This document shows positions 50,574-58,951 of a stretch of 64,000 nt of DNA, piece by piece. Below the pieces are notes generated by a model. That model was not told the origin of the DNA. It did not search any database and worked only from the letters and a program-made list of their open reading frames with translations. Source of the DNA: Trichomonas vaginalis G3 (Eukaryota > Parabasalia > Trichomonadida > Trichomonadidae); contig NC_067205.1 in NCBI RefSeq assembly GCF_026262505.1, forward strand, positions 16,058,001-16,122,000. The letters run 5' to 3'. The translations under genes and the position numbers were made by a program. Position 1 is the stretch's first letter; each line of letters opens with the position of its first letter.

Positions 50574-51422
50574 TTATATTTTTATCGTTCGATAGTAGTT
50601 GTATATGAAACTAAGTTCTAAGTAAAACGCGTGGTATAATGGAATTATTCTCTTTCTTCCATCTGTAGTAAACCATACTTGAAAGTCTGAAATACTTCCA
50701 CTCGGTGGTTCATATAACTTTGTAGGTTTTTCGTAAAAGTCATTTGCCAAGCATAAAAAAGAGTTTTGGGCGCCAGAAAATGAAGCATGAACTATAATAG
50801 CATCTGAGTCGAAAACATTTTCATATGTTCCATTAGGGTTTTCGACTTCATAAAAGTCCGGGTGTACTGGATATTCTGCAGGCTGATTTAACATCCTCAT
50901 AAACCTATACCATGCCAAGTTGTTATATTTTGTAGAAATATAAACGTTTTCTCCAAGGTCTTCTATTCTATTGAATTTAACAGTTGCATTTTTCCTGTCA
51001 TATATAATATCGAGATGGTACTCTCCTTCGTCAATGTTGTACTGTTTTGCATATTCGAGATAGATATCGTTTATTTTTTCTTGAAAAGCTTGAAGAGTTG
51101 TTTCTAAGTTTACAAGCAAACTAACTTGTAAAAGTTTTCCCTGTTCAAATTTCTCATACGTACGTTTTTCTTTGTTATAGTATCGAACTTCAAAAGCGAC
51201 CGTAAATGGGAAACCATGTATGGCTTCTGAAATGAACTTCATTCTACGAAAGCCAATAGCTTTTGTGACAGATGGGTCTCTTAGCCATCTTAATGGGTAG
51301 TCAAAACGATAGCCTTCATGCTTTACGGTCTCTGTCTCAAACTTTTGACCGACATTAGTAAAAAGTTCATCTAATGGTTTAGTTGTAGCAACTCTTGAAT
51401 TTTCTTTTTCTATTGAAAGCAT
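50574..51422 (-). CDS. 282-residue conserved protein (paralogue of 55628)
   Basis: Not recognised. Alpha/beta protein with shared family stretches: TKPLDELFTNVG (14-25), YRFDYPLRWLRDPSVTKAIG (38-57), and a strongly kept end VHASFSGAQNSFLCL, LYEPPSGSISDFQVWFTT and IPLYHAFYLELSFIYNY. The paralogue at 55628-56488 keeps the same frame at about 40 percent by eye. Position beside the tail-fibre gene suggests a virion surface or fibre-associated protein. Divergent from the fibre gene with an 18-bp shared spacer. Looks whole. Confidence 0.6.
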   Translation of the reverse strand: MLSIEKENSRVATTKPLDELFTNVGQKFETETVKHEGYRFDYPLRWLRDPSVTKAIGFRRMKFISEAIHGFPFTVAFEVRYYNKEKRTYEKFEQGKLLQVSLLVNLETTLQAFQEKINDIYLEYAKQYNIDEGEYHLDIIYDRKNATVKFNRIEDLGENVYISTKYNNLAWYRFMRMLNQPAEYPVHPDFYEVENPNGTYENVFDSDAIIVHASFSGAQNSFLCLANDFYEKPTKLYEPPSGSISDFQVWFTTDGRKRIIPLYHAFYLELSFIYNYYRTIKI

Positions 51423-51440
51423 ATTTTATCTAGAATAAAA
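51423..51440. promoter_or_regulatory. 18-bp palindromic bidirectional start region
   Basis: The spacer ATTTTATCTAGAATAAAA between two divergent ATGs is nearly self-complementary around CTAG. Read either way it offers a TTTTAT(C)TAGA-type box. A similar 18-bp spacer lies at 40450-40467. Confidence 0.55.
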
Positions 51441-52673
51441 ATGTCAAATGAAACAGCGTCTATGAGAGAAATACAACACAACCGACAACTCATTATACAA
51501 GCTCTAAATAAGAACACAACAAACTTTTCAAACTATTCTAAGATATCTGAGTCATTGAAAGAAGGAAACTTAAAACTGACAATGAACCCAATGACAGATG
51601 AGTTTCTGTTTCAAGACAATAGGAACCATACTGTCTGTATAAATCCAACAAAAGGAACTTTAAACGAGAAGCCTATAGATGAACTTCTTTTGAAAGCAGA
51701 TGTTGACAACAAAGCTGACAAAGAGTATGTTGACGATGAGTTAGCACGTATGGCTAGTGCGTTAGTGAAGAAGGCAGATAAGGAATATGTGGATGAAAAA
51801 GACAATGAAATTAAAGAAAGGGTTGAATGGTATAATGAACGGACATCGAAGATTTTAGAAGGTAAAGCCAATACAGGGTGGGTTTCAGGATGTTTAGACC
51901 TTAAAGCGGATAAGAACCATACACATACCATTGCAAATATTACAAACTTACAAGAAACCTTAAACAGGAAAAGTGACGTTGGACATACACACGATTTCTT
52001 CGCAACTGTTGGTATAGAAAATATTGAAGGAACGGTTGAAGGAGCTGGTGGGGATGTATTAGATTGGAAACCTCCTAACTTTCCACAAGGTTTAACATCG
52101 GAAGAAGACATAACAACGATGAGATACATTAGATGTAGAAATGTCTATGTCATGGAGGATGAAAACAAAGTTAAATTCACTGCTCAAGATTTATATGATA
52201 AAAAAGCTGACAAAACAGAGCTTCAAACATTAAAGACAGAAATACTTCAAACCATTTACCCAGTTGGTTCTATTTATACGTCAATGAACTCTACCAGACC
52301 AGAAGTAGTACTTGGTTTTGGAACTTGGACTCAAATATTCGAAAGTTTTTTGTATTGTGCACACACTCCAAAGAAAACAGGTGGAAGTAAAACGATATCT
52401 GTCGACAACTTGCCACCACATAGTCATTCTGGTACAACAAACTTTTCTGGCGACCATAGCCACTCATTACGAGACCATCCATTATACAACTCAGAATATG
52501 AAGCTGGCTATGACGTTTTATCTCCAGATTATAACCATTCAGCAAAAAAGACTTTTCGACAAACTGAACCAGGAGGAAACCACCAACATACTTTTACAAC
52601 AACATCTACAGGACTAGGTAAAAAATACATGCCACCTTACATGACAGTTTGTGCATGGTATAGAATTGCTTAG
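51441..52673 (+). CDS. Phage-type tail fibre / collar protein
   Basis: 410 residues. The C-terminal 273-410 is a classic phage tail-collar or short-tail-fibre end: YPVGSIYTSMNSTRPEVVLG, FGTWTQI, then His-rich LPPHSHSG, GDHSHS, GNHQHTFTT and a closing KYMPPYMTVCAWYRIA. In phage fibres such His-x-His motifs bind metal ions in trimeric rods. Residues 75-190 hold fibre-like repeats (ADKEYVDDELARMAS, ADKEYVDEKDNEIKE, KADKNHTHTIANITNLQETL). It would form a receptor-binding fibre on the particle. Fibres of this type are usual in bacteriophages, so transfer from a phage is likely. Looks whole; the stop overlaps the convergent integrase stop. Confidence 0.85.
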   Translation: MSNETASMREIQHNRQLIIQALNKNTTNFSNYSKISESLKEGNLKLTMNPMTDEFLFQDNRNHTVCINPTKGTLNEKPIDELLLKADVDNKADKEYVDDELARMASALVKKADKEYVDEKDNEIKERVEWYNERTSKILEGKANTGWVSGCLDLKADKNHTHTIANITNLQETLNRKSDVGHTHDFFATVGIENIEGTVEGAGGDVLDWKPPNFPQGLTSEEDITTMRYIRCRNVYVMEDENKVKFTAQDLYDKKADKTELQTLKTEILQTIYPVGSIYTSMNSTRPEVVLGFGTWTQIFESFLYCAHTPKKTGGSKTISVDNLPPHSHSGTTNFSGDHSHSLRDHPLYNSEYEAGYDVLSPDYNHSAKKTFRQTEPGGNHQHTFTTTSTGLGKKYMPPYMTVCAWYRIA

Positions 52674-53629
52674 TCGTCATGTTCCACTTCTTTAGCATAT
52701 TCGTCAGGAGTTGTCTTATATTTGTTAGGAACTGTCTTTGAAAGTATACCACCTTGAACCTTAACAAGTTTGAAACGAGGTCTGACAATAGTCGTTTTAT
52801 CTTCTGCTTGCAGTGTGTACATTTTGCCATGTTTGCCTAAAACTTCATAATATTCTCTTGTATACTTTCTTCTATTTTTACGAACACGAATGCGAGTACC
52901 TGTCGAGTTCCCATTGTTGTCATAGTCAATAGTATTTTCATATGGGTCGCGTTTAGGTATTTCTATTTTTACTTTGTCACCTTTCTTAAGTTTGAAGCCT
53001 GGCATTCTTTCTTGTTTGTCTCTTTTGACTAAACTATTAAATATATAGTCTTTCTCTAAGTCAGGGTTGTTTTTCATTTCTTCGGGGGAGTGGTTTCCCA
53101 AACCTTTTTGTTTACGGGTATTGTAAATATTTAAAACTTGTCTCATCTTTGCCATGGAAAAGTGTCTATACTTGTCGTCATATGACATTTCATCTACCTC
53201 ACCACCTTGTGGTTGGTTTAAGTCTCTTAAGATTTTTATACAACTGTCAATGACACCAAGAGCAGAATGGTTTTGGTCGACAATGAAATATTGGTTTACA
53301 TTTTTTGAACGCAGATAGTTTTTAATATCGTCTGATTTGAAAGAACTTTCACAGTCAGATGTCAGTTTTGTTGGATGGTATTTGTCAACGAATATTGTCA
53401 AAGCTGCTAAGACATCTAAAATATTTTTAGACTGTAATGGTATGGCTTCACAGTATCTTGTGTTTTGACCGACAAATATTAGCCAGTATGGTGGTCCATC
53501 TTCTCTATACCTCGGAATGTTTTCCAAGATATCCATAAACCAAGCATTTGGTGTTGAACTAAAGATTTTTACCATGAGTGCTTTCTTTGTTGCTTTAGAA
53601 ACATAGGGGTCCTTGTTTGGATTCGTCAT
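52670..53629 (-). CDS. Polinton integrase (retroviral-type DDE), copy 2
   Basis: 319 residues, differing from 8910-9869 at about four positions; same domain layout. Looks whole. Confidence 0.9.
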   Translation of the reverse strand: MTNPNKDPYVSKATKKALMVKIFSSTPNAWFMDILENIPRYREDGPPYWLIFVGQNTRYCEAIPLQSKNILDVLAALTIFVDKYHPTKLTSDCESSFKSDDIKNYLRSKNVNQYFIVDQNHSALGVIDSCIKILRDLNQPQGGEVDEMSYDDKYRHFSMAKMRQVLNIYNTRKQKGLGNHSPEEMKNNPDLEKDYIFNSLVKRDKQERMPGFKLKKGDKVKIEIPKRDPYENTIDYDNNGNSTGTRIRVRKNRRKYTREYYEVLGKHGKMYTLQAEDKTTIVRPRFKLVKVQGGILSKTVPNKYKTTPDEYAKEVEHDD

Positions 53630-53646
53630 TTTTTAACCCATAAGAA

Positions 53647-54048
53647 ATGGGTTTATTTGGCGCATTAGCAGGAGTTGCATCCAGATTTTTACCCGCAGTG
53701 GGAACAATAGCCAGAGGTGTATTTGGAGTTGGAAGGAAGATTTTGAGTACATTAGGTATACTTAAAGAGAAAGCACAACCTATTATACAAACCGTACAGA
53801 AAGGTTGGGAGGTAGCACGAGATGCAACAAATCTTATTCCAAATCCTGAAACAAGAGGAAAAGTTCAAGGATGGATGGACAATGTAGGAAGAGAAGCAGG
53901 AAACTACTATAACAAAGCAAATGACTACTATAACCAAGCAGGACACTATATGGACCAAGGTGAAAGATTCTTTAACAGAGGATATAACCATGCACAACAG
54001 TGGGTAAACAATAACCAACCGCAACCACCTCAAACTTGGGGAATGTAA
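53647..54048 (+). CDS. 133-residue amphipathic glycine-rich protein, copy 2
   Basis: Differs from 9886-10287 at about four residues (for example GVFGVGRK). Looks whole; same start region divergent from integrase. Confidence 0.7.
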   Translation: MGLFGALAGVASRFLPAVGTIARGVFGVGRKILSTLGILKEKAQPIIQTVQKGWEVARDATNLIPNPETRGKVQGWMDNVGREAGNYYNKANDYYNQAGHYMDQGERFFNRGYNHAQQWVNNNQPQPPQTWGM

Positions 54049-54067
54049 AGTTTTTTACTGAGATGAA

Positions 54068-54220
54068 ATGAACAATACAGCATTGAGACAAATGGGTTCA
54101 AGATGGATTTGTCGACTTCCAGCAGTTACACAACGTGTTTGTCAAGTTCTTCCTATACCTCAGGAAGTTTTAGACCGACTTAAAAAACAACAACAACCAG
54201 TTGAAAACAAACCAAACTAA
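54068..54220 (+). CDS. 50-residue conserved small protein, copy 2
   Basis: Same as 10307-10462 apart from one codon and two substitutions near the end (KKQQQPVENKPN). Preceded by TTTTTACTGAGATGAAATG. Confidence 0.65.
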   Translation: MNNTALRQMGSRWICRLPAVTQRVCQVLPIPQEVLDRLKKQQQPVENKPN

Positions 54221-54239
54221 AATTTTTTACTGAGATGAA

Positions 54240-54806
54240 ATGACCGAAGAAGTTGAAACGGTAGATTTGACACCACAAACAAAAAGTTCAGAACCATTGT
54301 CAAAACCTGTCAAAGAACTTACAGATGAAGAGAAAAATTCAATAATAGAAAGTGCCAGGTCTGGAAATACAAACCCTAACTATAAAGTCACTTTTCATAG
54401 AAATGGAACGGCAAGTATCTCAAAAAAGAAACAGACTCTCACAAATAAAATATTGAAGTCTGAAGGAGCTTTCGAGACAACAGATGGAAAAGTTTACTTC
54501 ACGGACCAACAGTTCATTATAGAACATCTCATTGACTTAGAGTCGAAATATTCTAAACTTTACAACAAACACAAAAAGTTGAAAGGAAAACAAAAACAAA
54601 TGGCATATGATATTTACGAAGATGTTAACGACACAACCATACCTGCAAGTGAGGTAAAGTCAGAGGAACCGAAAAGTGACGAAAAACCGATAGAAGAAGG
54701 GAAGCCAAAAACTGAAGATAAACCAAAACCAAAGTTTAGTCAACCTTCATTAGCTGGTATGGGTTGGCGTCAAAGACTTTTGGTAGCTGGTGGCTATGTT
54801 AAGTAA
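54240..54806 (+). CDS. 188-residue Lys/Glu-rich conserved protein, copy 2
   Basis: Nearly identical to 10483-11067 except in the charged linker, which is six residues shorter. Looks whole. Confidence 0.65.
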   Translation: MTEEVETVDLTPQTKSSEPLSKPVKELTDEEKNSIIESARSGNTNPNYKVTFHRNGTASISKKKQTLTNKILKSEGAFETTDGKVYFTDQQFIIEHLIDLESKYSKLYNKHKKLKGKQKQMAYDIYEDVNDTTIPASEVKSEEPKSDEKPIEEGKPKTEDKPKPKFSQPSLAGMGWRQRLLVAGGYVK

Positions 54807-54837
54807 AAGAAAAAAATATTTTTTTATTTTTATAAAA

Positions 54838-55557
54838 ATGCCCCTGCATAGAATGGATAGAAAGTCTGCTAGAATAAAAGCAGAGTTACAAAGATATGGT
54901 TGGAGAGTTTCGAAGAATTTTAAATATAGGAAGGGAAGACCCATAAAAGTCTATGACAAATTGTCTGGTCTTCGCTACGAAATGGACTTAGAAACAGCAC
55001 GTGCAAATTATCCAAACAGACTAGAGAGGTTAGAAGAAGAACGTCTTATGAACTTGCCTTTCAATGTTAGTGAACCGCAAGTTGAAGGACACGACGGCTT
55101 TGCCAGATTCTACTGGAAACATGACGAACAATTGCATCCTTTGAGAAGGAAAAAAGGAAAAGGTGAAGACGCACATGCTCCAATGGAAAGAACAAGATAT
55201 GCATATGAAAAGTACCGTGAAGTTAGAAGTCAAATTACATCTGGTCGAACCTTTACAGTAAACTTTGACGAAGGAAAGAACAAAGAAGGCTTCATGGGAG
55301 TACTTGCTGCCATACAAGACGGAAATAAGAAAGGATACAATCTCAGACTAACCGTAACAGATTTGGATGGTCATATTTACTATGCACATGGCAATGTCAC
55401 AACAGCCGCACAACTTCTTGACGCTTTCAAGACTACAAAGAGAGAACAAATGGTTGACTCCGACTCAGACATTTTGAATGCAATTGAAGGAATTGTAAGC
55501 GTGAAGTTCGAATGGTACCAACCTAACTCTCAAGCAGTCAGACAACATGTTTGTTAG
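54838..55557 (+). pseudogene. DNA polymerase B, 5' part only
   Basis: The first 238 codons, almost identical to copy 1, starting MPLHRMDRKSARIKAELQ. Homology stops at about 55551, where unrelated DNA leading to the 282-family gene begins. No palm motif is included. Confidence 0.85.
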
Positions 55558-55627
55558 ATGAGAAATATGAAATGGCATACTTTTTTAAAACATTTTTTTT
55601 AAAACAGTATATTTTTACATATATTAA

Positions 55628-56488
55628 ATGTTTCAGGTTGAAAAACAAAGAACAAAAGTAGCAGATACAAAACCGTTAGACTATATCTTTACAAACGCTG
55701 GTAGGACTATATCAGATGAAGAAATTTCATCTGGATCTTACAGGTTTGACTTTCCAATTCGTTGGCTTCAAAGTCCTTCAGATGCAAAGGCAATAGGATT
55801 TAGAAGAGTTTTGTTTTCAAAAAGAACTAACGCATTTATGTTCGCAGTATATTTTCATGGGCGGTATAGAGGTCATGATGGTCTACTAGACAAATTTGAT
55901 GAAATGAGAATCTTTACGGTTCGTTCAGACGAAAATCTTGAGAAGACTCTAAATGACTTTCAAACTCAAATAAACAAATACTACTGGGAATTTCAAGAAA
56001 AATACGACTCTTTACTAAACGGAACATACTATCTGAAACTAGAATATGACAAGATGAACTCCACAGTTTCATTTCAAAGGATTGAAAATAACCCTCCAAG
56101 AGATACACAGTTTTTATTTTGGCAAGTAGACAAACGTTCTTGGGCACAATTTCTTCGGTTACTAAACCAGAACGAACCATTACCACCTGACGGTCCGTTC
56201 TGGTTTATACGCCCACCAACAGATTTGACAGTTTATAGAAACGTGTTTGACCCTCAAAATGTTATGTGTCATGCAAGTTTCAGTTCAAGCAACAATAGTT
56301 TTCTTTGTATCGGTAAGGACTTTTATGACTTTGCTTCTAAATTCTACGAACCACCTAGTAACAGTTTCTCTGACTTTCAAGTTTGGTTCACAACAAATGG
56401 TGTGCAACATATTGTTCCATTGTACTACGACTTTTATCTCGAATTGTCTTTCATATATAACTACGGAGAAGTGCTGAAAAAGTATTGA
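55628..56488 (+). CDS. 286-residue paralogue of the 282-residue fibre-neighbour protein
   Basis: Begins MFQVEKQRTKVADTKPLDYI; shares with 50574-51422 the words YRFDFPIRWLQSPSDAKAIG, CHASFSSSNNSFLCIGKDFY, FYEPPSNSFSDFQVWFTTNG and the end LYYDFYLELSFIYNY. Start box TTTTTACATATATTAAATG. It stands where the rest of the polymerase should be, right after the polymerase break, so it arrived with the rearrangement. Unrecognised family; looks whole. Confidence 0.6.
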   Translation: MFQVEKQRTKVADTKPLDYIFTNAGRTISDEEISSGSYRFDFPIRWLQSPSDAKAIGFRRVLFSKRTNAFMFAVYFHGRYRGHDGLLDKFDEMRIFTVRSDENLEKTLNDFQTQINKYYWEFQEKYDSLLNGTYYLKLEYDKMNSTVSFQRIENNPPRDTQFLFWQVDKRSWAQFLRLLNQNEPLPPDGPFWFIRPPTDLTVYRNVFDPQNVMCHASFSSSNNSFLCIGKDFYDFASKFYEPPSNSFSDFQVWFTTNGVQHIVPLYYDFYLELSFIYNYGEVLKKY

Positions 56489-57110
56489 AAAATAATGTTT
56501 ATGTTAGCATGTTAGATCTAACACGTTTTCTAACACGTTTTCTAACATGGTCTAAAACTCTTGAATTTTCATGAATTTTGTGCTGAATTCGACAAAAATG
56601 AGTTTTTGGTTGAAAAAAGAGGTGGAGCCAAAAGTGGCTCGACCTCAAAACAAGCATTTTGTGAAGAATATAGCAACCGTCGGAAAACAGCGGGTTGCTT
56701 TTTATACAAAATTCAACAGGTGAATTTTCATGAATTTCCTTAAGATAGAAAAAAATATATTTTAGGCGACCAGGTCACTCGGTCACTCGGTCACTCGGTC
56801 AACTAACATCTTTTTGAAAAAGTGTGACAACATGACATTTTGACAACAACACAGGAAATAGATTTCATCGTATATTTTTTGTTAAGACTTCATCGTAAAT
56901 GTTTTGTTGAGACTTCTTCGTAAATGTTTTGTCAAGACTTCTTCGTAAATGTTTTGTCAAGACTTCTTCGTACATGTTTTGTCAAGACTTCTTCGTAATG
57001 AGTGTAAATGACCCAAAAATAATGTTTATGTTAGAATGTTAGATCTAACATGTTTTCTAACACGTTTTCTAACATGGTCTAAAACTCTTGAATTTGTCAT
57101 GAGTTTTGAC
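56485..57110. repeat. Two GATC-centred sites with 25-bp repeats, left of the 304-residue gene
   Basis: Cores TTAGATCTAA at 56512-56521 and 57039-57048, both reading toward the gene, with half-sites TCTAACACGTTT and TCTAACATGTTT at 12-bp spacing. About five 25-bp units (GTAAATGTTTTGTCAAGACT type) lie at 56870-57000, as in the 48-kb inverted-repeat region. Also here: a short CGGTCACT triplet repeat (GGTCACTC) near 56770-56800. No gene is seen between 56489 and 57181. Confidence 0.8.
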
Positions 57111-57181
57111 ACTTTCACAAAAAACATAAAAAATAAAGTTAGTATTTTTAAAAAAATATTTTTTATTTTTATTGTAAGAAC

Positions 57182-58096
57182 ATGTTAGCAACTACAGCAC
57201 CAAACTCTTTAGTTATGAACCCAACTTCAATGTTAGTAGAGATGAAAAGCTTCATTCCTTCTTCATATACTTTCGAAACAGAAATCCAGAAGATAAAGCA
57301 AGAACTTCTCCAAGGAGATTTAGACTGTAGTGCGAAAGATGAAACAAATGAACAATATCTTTATGAAATGCAGGATATTATTGACCATCTACCTAAACTT
57401 CCTGAAATACAACAACAAAAGCTTACTATTCCTGAATTCGATGAAATAGAAGTCAAAGCAACTGACTCAGTAGAAATAAAGAAGTTCATACGAAAGGTTA
57501 ACTATGAGTTTCTTGGATTTCATTGCAACCACAAAGTCATGGACAAAGACTGCGACATGGTATATAAGAACATCTCTGACATATATAAATCTGAAGAATT
57601 TAAGACCTACGACAACTTTGTTTCGTTAGTTGCAAAATGTGTATGGCAGATAAGAGATAAAGATAGAAGAGGTAAAGTATGGAACGAACAGATAAAACCA
57701 GCAACTTTTGAGTTAAAGAAAACCATTGACGCCTTGGTTGTTCTAGCTGGTTTTATTTCAATGTACAATGCTAAAATGAACCCGCAATGTTCAAAATGTA
57801 AAGCAGCAATGAGGAAATATAACTACTCCGTCAAAGAGATAGAACGTATGAGAAACGACTATGCAGACTTAAAGAAAGAAGCAGAAAAACCAGCAGAAGA
57901 TAAAATGGACATGTTAGCATTTCTAAACAAAAACTATCCAACAGCTGACGATTTCCTTCTATCTGATGTCAAGAAGAAATATAAAGAAACATTCGACATT
58001 GTGAAAACATTCGATGTACTGACAGAAGAAATAGAAGCTACAAAACTGTTTAAAGTCATGAACCATCGCAACATATACCATGTAAAACGCTTGTAA
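57182..58096 (+). CDS. 304-residue cassette protein, whole-looking copy
   Basis: Begins MLATTAPNSLVMNPTSMLVE. Mostly alpha-helical: ETEIQKIKQELLQGD (about 35-50), KKFIRKVNYEFLGFHCNHKV, FVSLVAKCVWQIRDKDRRGK, ATFELKKTIDALVVLAG, then CSKCK (one CxxC, about 206-210) and a coiled-coil stretch to about 245, ending KVMNHRNIYHVKRL. No family recognised; no transposase or recombinase motif seen. It is bracketed by inward-facing GATC-centred sites, as is its copy at 17707-18618, and a KilA-N gene follows in the same orientation. Start box TTTTTATTGTAAGAACATG. Possible roles (regulator, DNA-binding partner of KilA-N) are inference from context. Confidence 0.65.
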   Translation: MLATTAPNSLVMNPTSMLVEMKSFIPSSYTFETEIQKIKQELLQGDLDCSAKDETNEQYLYEMQDIIDHLPKLPEIQQQKLTIPEFDEIEVKATDSVEIKKFIRKVNYEFLGFHCNHKVMDKDCDMVYKNISDIYKSEEFKTYDNFVSLVAKCVWQIRDKDRRGKVWNEQIKPATFELKKTIDALVVLAGFISMYNAKMNPQCSKCKAAMRKYNYSVKEIERMRNDYADLKKEAEKPAEDKMDMLAFLNKNYPTADDFLLSDVKKKYKETFDIVKTFDVLTEEIEATKLFKVMNHRNIYHVKRL

Positions 58097-58390
58097 ATAG
58101 TTATGTTAGAAAAGAGGTTAGAAAACGTGTTAGATCTAACATGCTAACATAAAATATATTTTTATTGAATTCCGTATGAAATTTCATGAGTTTTGTGTGT
58201 TTTAGACCATGTTAGAAAACATGTTAGAAAACATGTTAGATCTAACATTCTAACATAAAATATATTTTTATTGAATTCCGTATGAAATTTCATGAGTTTT
58301 GTATGTTTTAGACCATGTTAGAAAACATGTTAGAAAACATGTTAGATCTAACATTCTACCCTAAAATATATTTTTGCTGAATTCCGTATG
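58097..58390. repeat. Three tandem GATC-centred sites between the cassette gene and KilA-N
   Basis: Cores at 58130-58139, 58236-58245 and 58342-58351, about 106 bp apart. Flanking words are ACATAAAATATATTTTTATT, GAATTCCGTATGAAATTTCA and TGAGTTTTGTGTGTTTTAGA. The first site has the mixed words GAGGTTA, CGTGTTA and CATGCTA; the other two are uniform in CATGTTA. Orientation is opposite to the sites on the left of the gene. Confidence 0.85.
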
Positions 58391-58474
58391 AAATTTCATG
58401 AGTTTCCTTAAGACAGAAAAAATAAAGTTAGTTTTTTATAAAATATTTTTTTTATTTTGTATGTAAGAACATAT

Positions 58475-58897
58475 ATGACAACAACCGAGAACACAACAAC
58501 TGCTATCGTTCATGAAGCCATAAATGAAGAATACGAGTACATACAATATAACAAACAACTCCGTCTCATTCGTTCGGTCAAAGATGACATGTACCAAATG
58601 CAAAGTATTTTGACAGCATGTGCTACACCAGATACTAAGAAACCACAAGACTGGTTTGAATTAAATAGCACTCATGAACTTTTGAGTGAGTTCGAACATG
58701 TAGAACTTAAAAAGATGTACCAAGACAGACAAAACTTACCATCGCATCTAAAAGGTATATATGTTCATAAGTTCCTAGTTAGTTCAATAGCAATGTGGGC
58801 TTCTCCTCGTTATGCATGGTATATTTACAGACTTCTTGACGAAGTTGCTGGAAAAATACATGTAAAGCGTTTATTTTTGGTCTTTTATACAAGATAG
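58475..58897 (+). CDS. KilA-N domain protein, short form
   Basis: 141 residues starting MTTTENTTTAIVHEAINEEY. It has the complete KilA-N domain (DWFELNSTHELL, IYVHKFLVSSIAMWASPRYA) but ends soon after it, with KRLFLVFYTR. The second conserved part of the long KilA-N proteins is absent; the gene is followed directly by a full-length relative. Its variable segment (about 47-85) differs from both other copies. It may be a remnant or a short competitor form. Confidence 0.6.
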   Translation: MTTTENTTTAIVHEAINEEYEYIQYNKQLRLIRSVKDDMYQMQSILTACATPDTKKPQDWFELNSTHELLSEFEHVELKKMYQDRQNLPSHLKGIYVHKFLVSSIAMWASPRYAWYIYRLLDEVAGKIHVKRLFLVFYTR

Positions 58898-58951
58898 AAA
58901 AAAAAAGTTAATTTTATTTTTTTATTTTTTATTTTGTATGTAAAGACAGAT

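Larger units (their letters stand above)
29521..55551 (+). mobile_element. Polinton copy 2, full gene set, starting and ending inside the polymerase gene
   Basis: The 26-kb interval begins at a point equivalent to 11648 in the polymerase gene and ends about 160 bp further along that same gene, so it holds one full round of the element's genes. Order: polymerase, accessory module, KilA-N, ATPase, SF3 helicase, penton, capsid, low-complexity proteins, inverted-repeat region, methyltransferase, tail fibre, integrase, polymerase start. The natural ends may lie in the inverted-repeat region at 47930-48960. Nearly all core genes look whole; about ten breaks in all, mostly in the accessory module, the polymerase and the capsid region. 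Confidence 0.8.
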
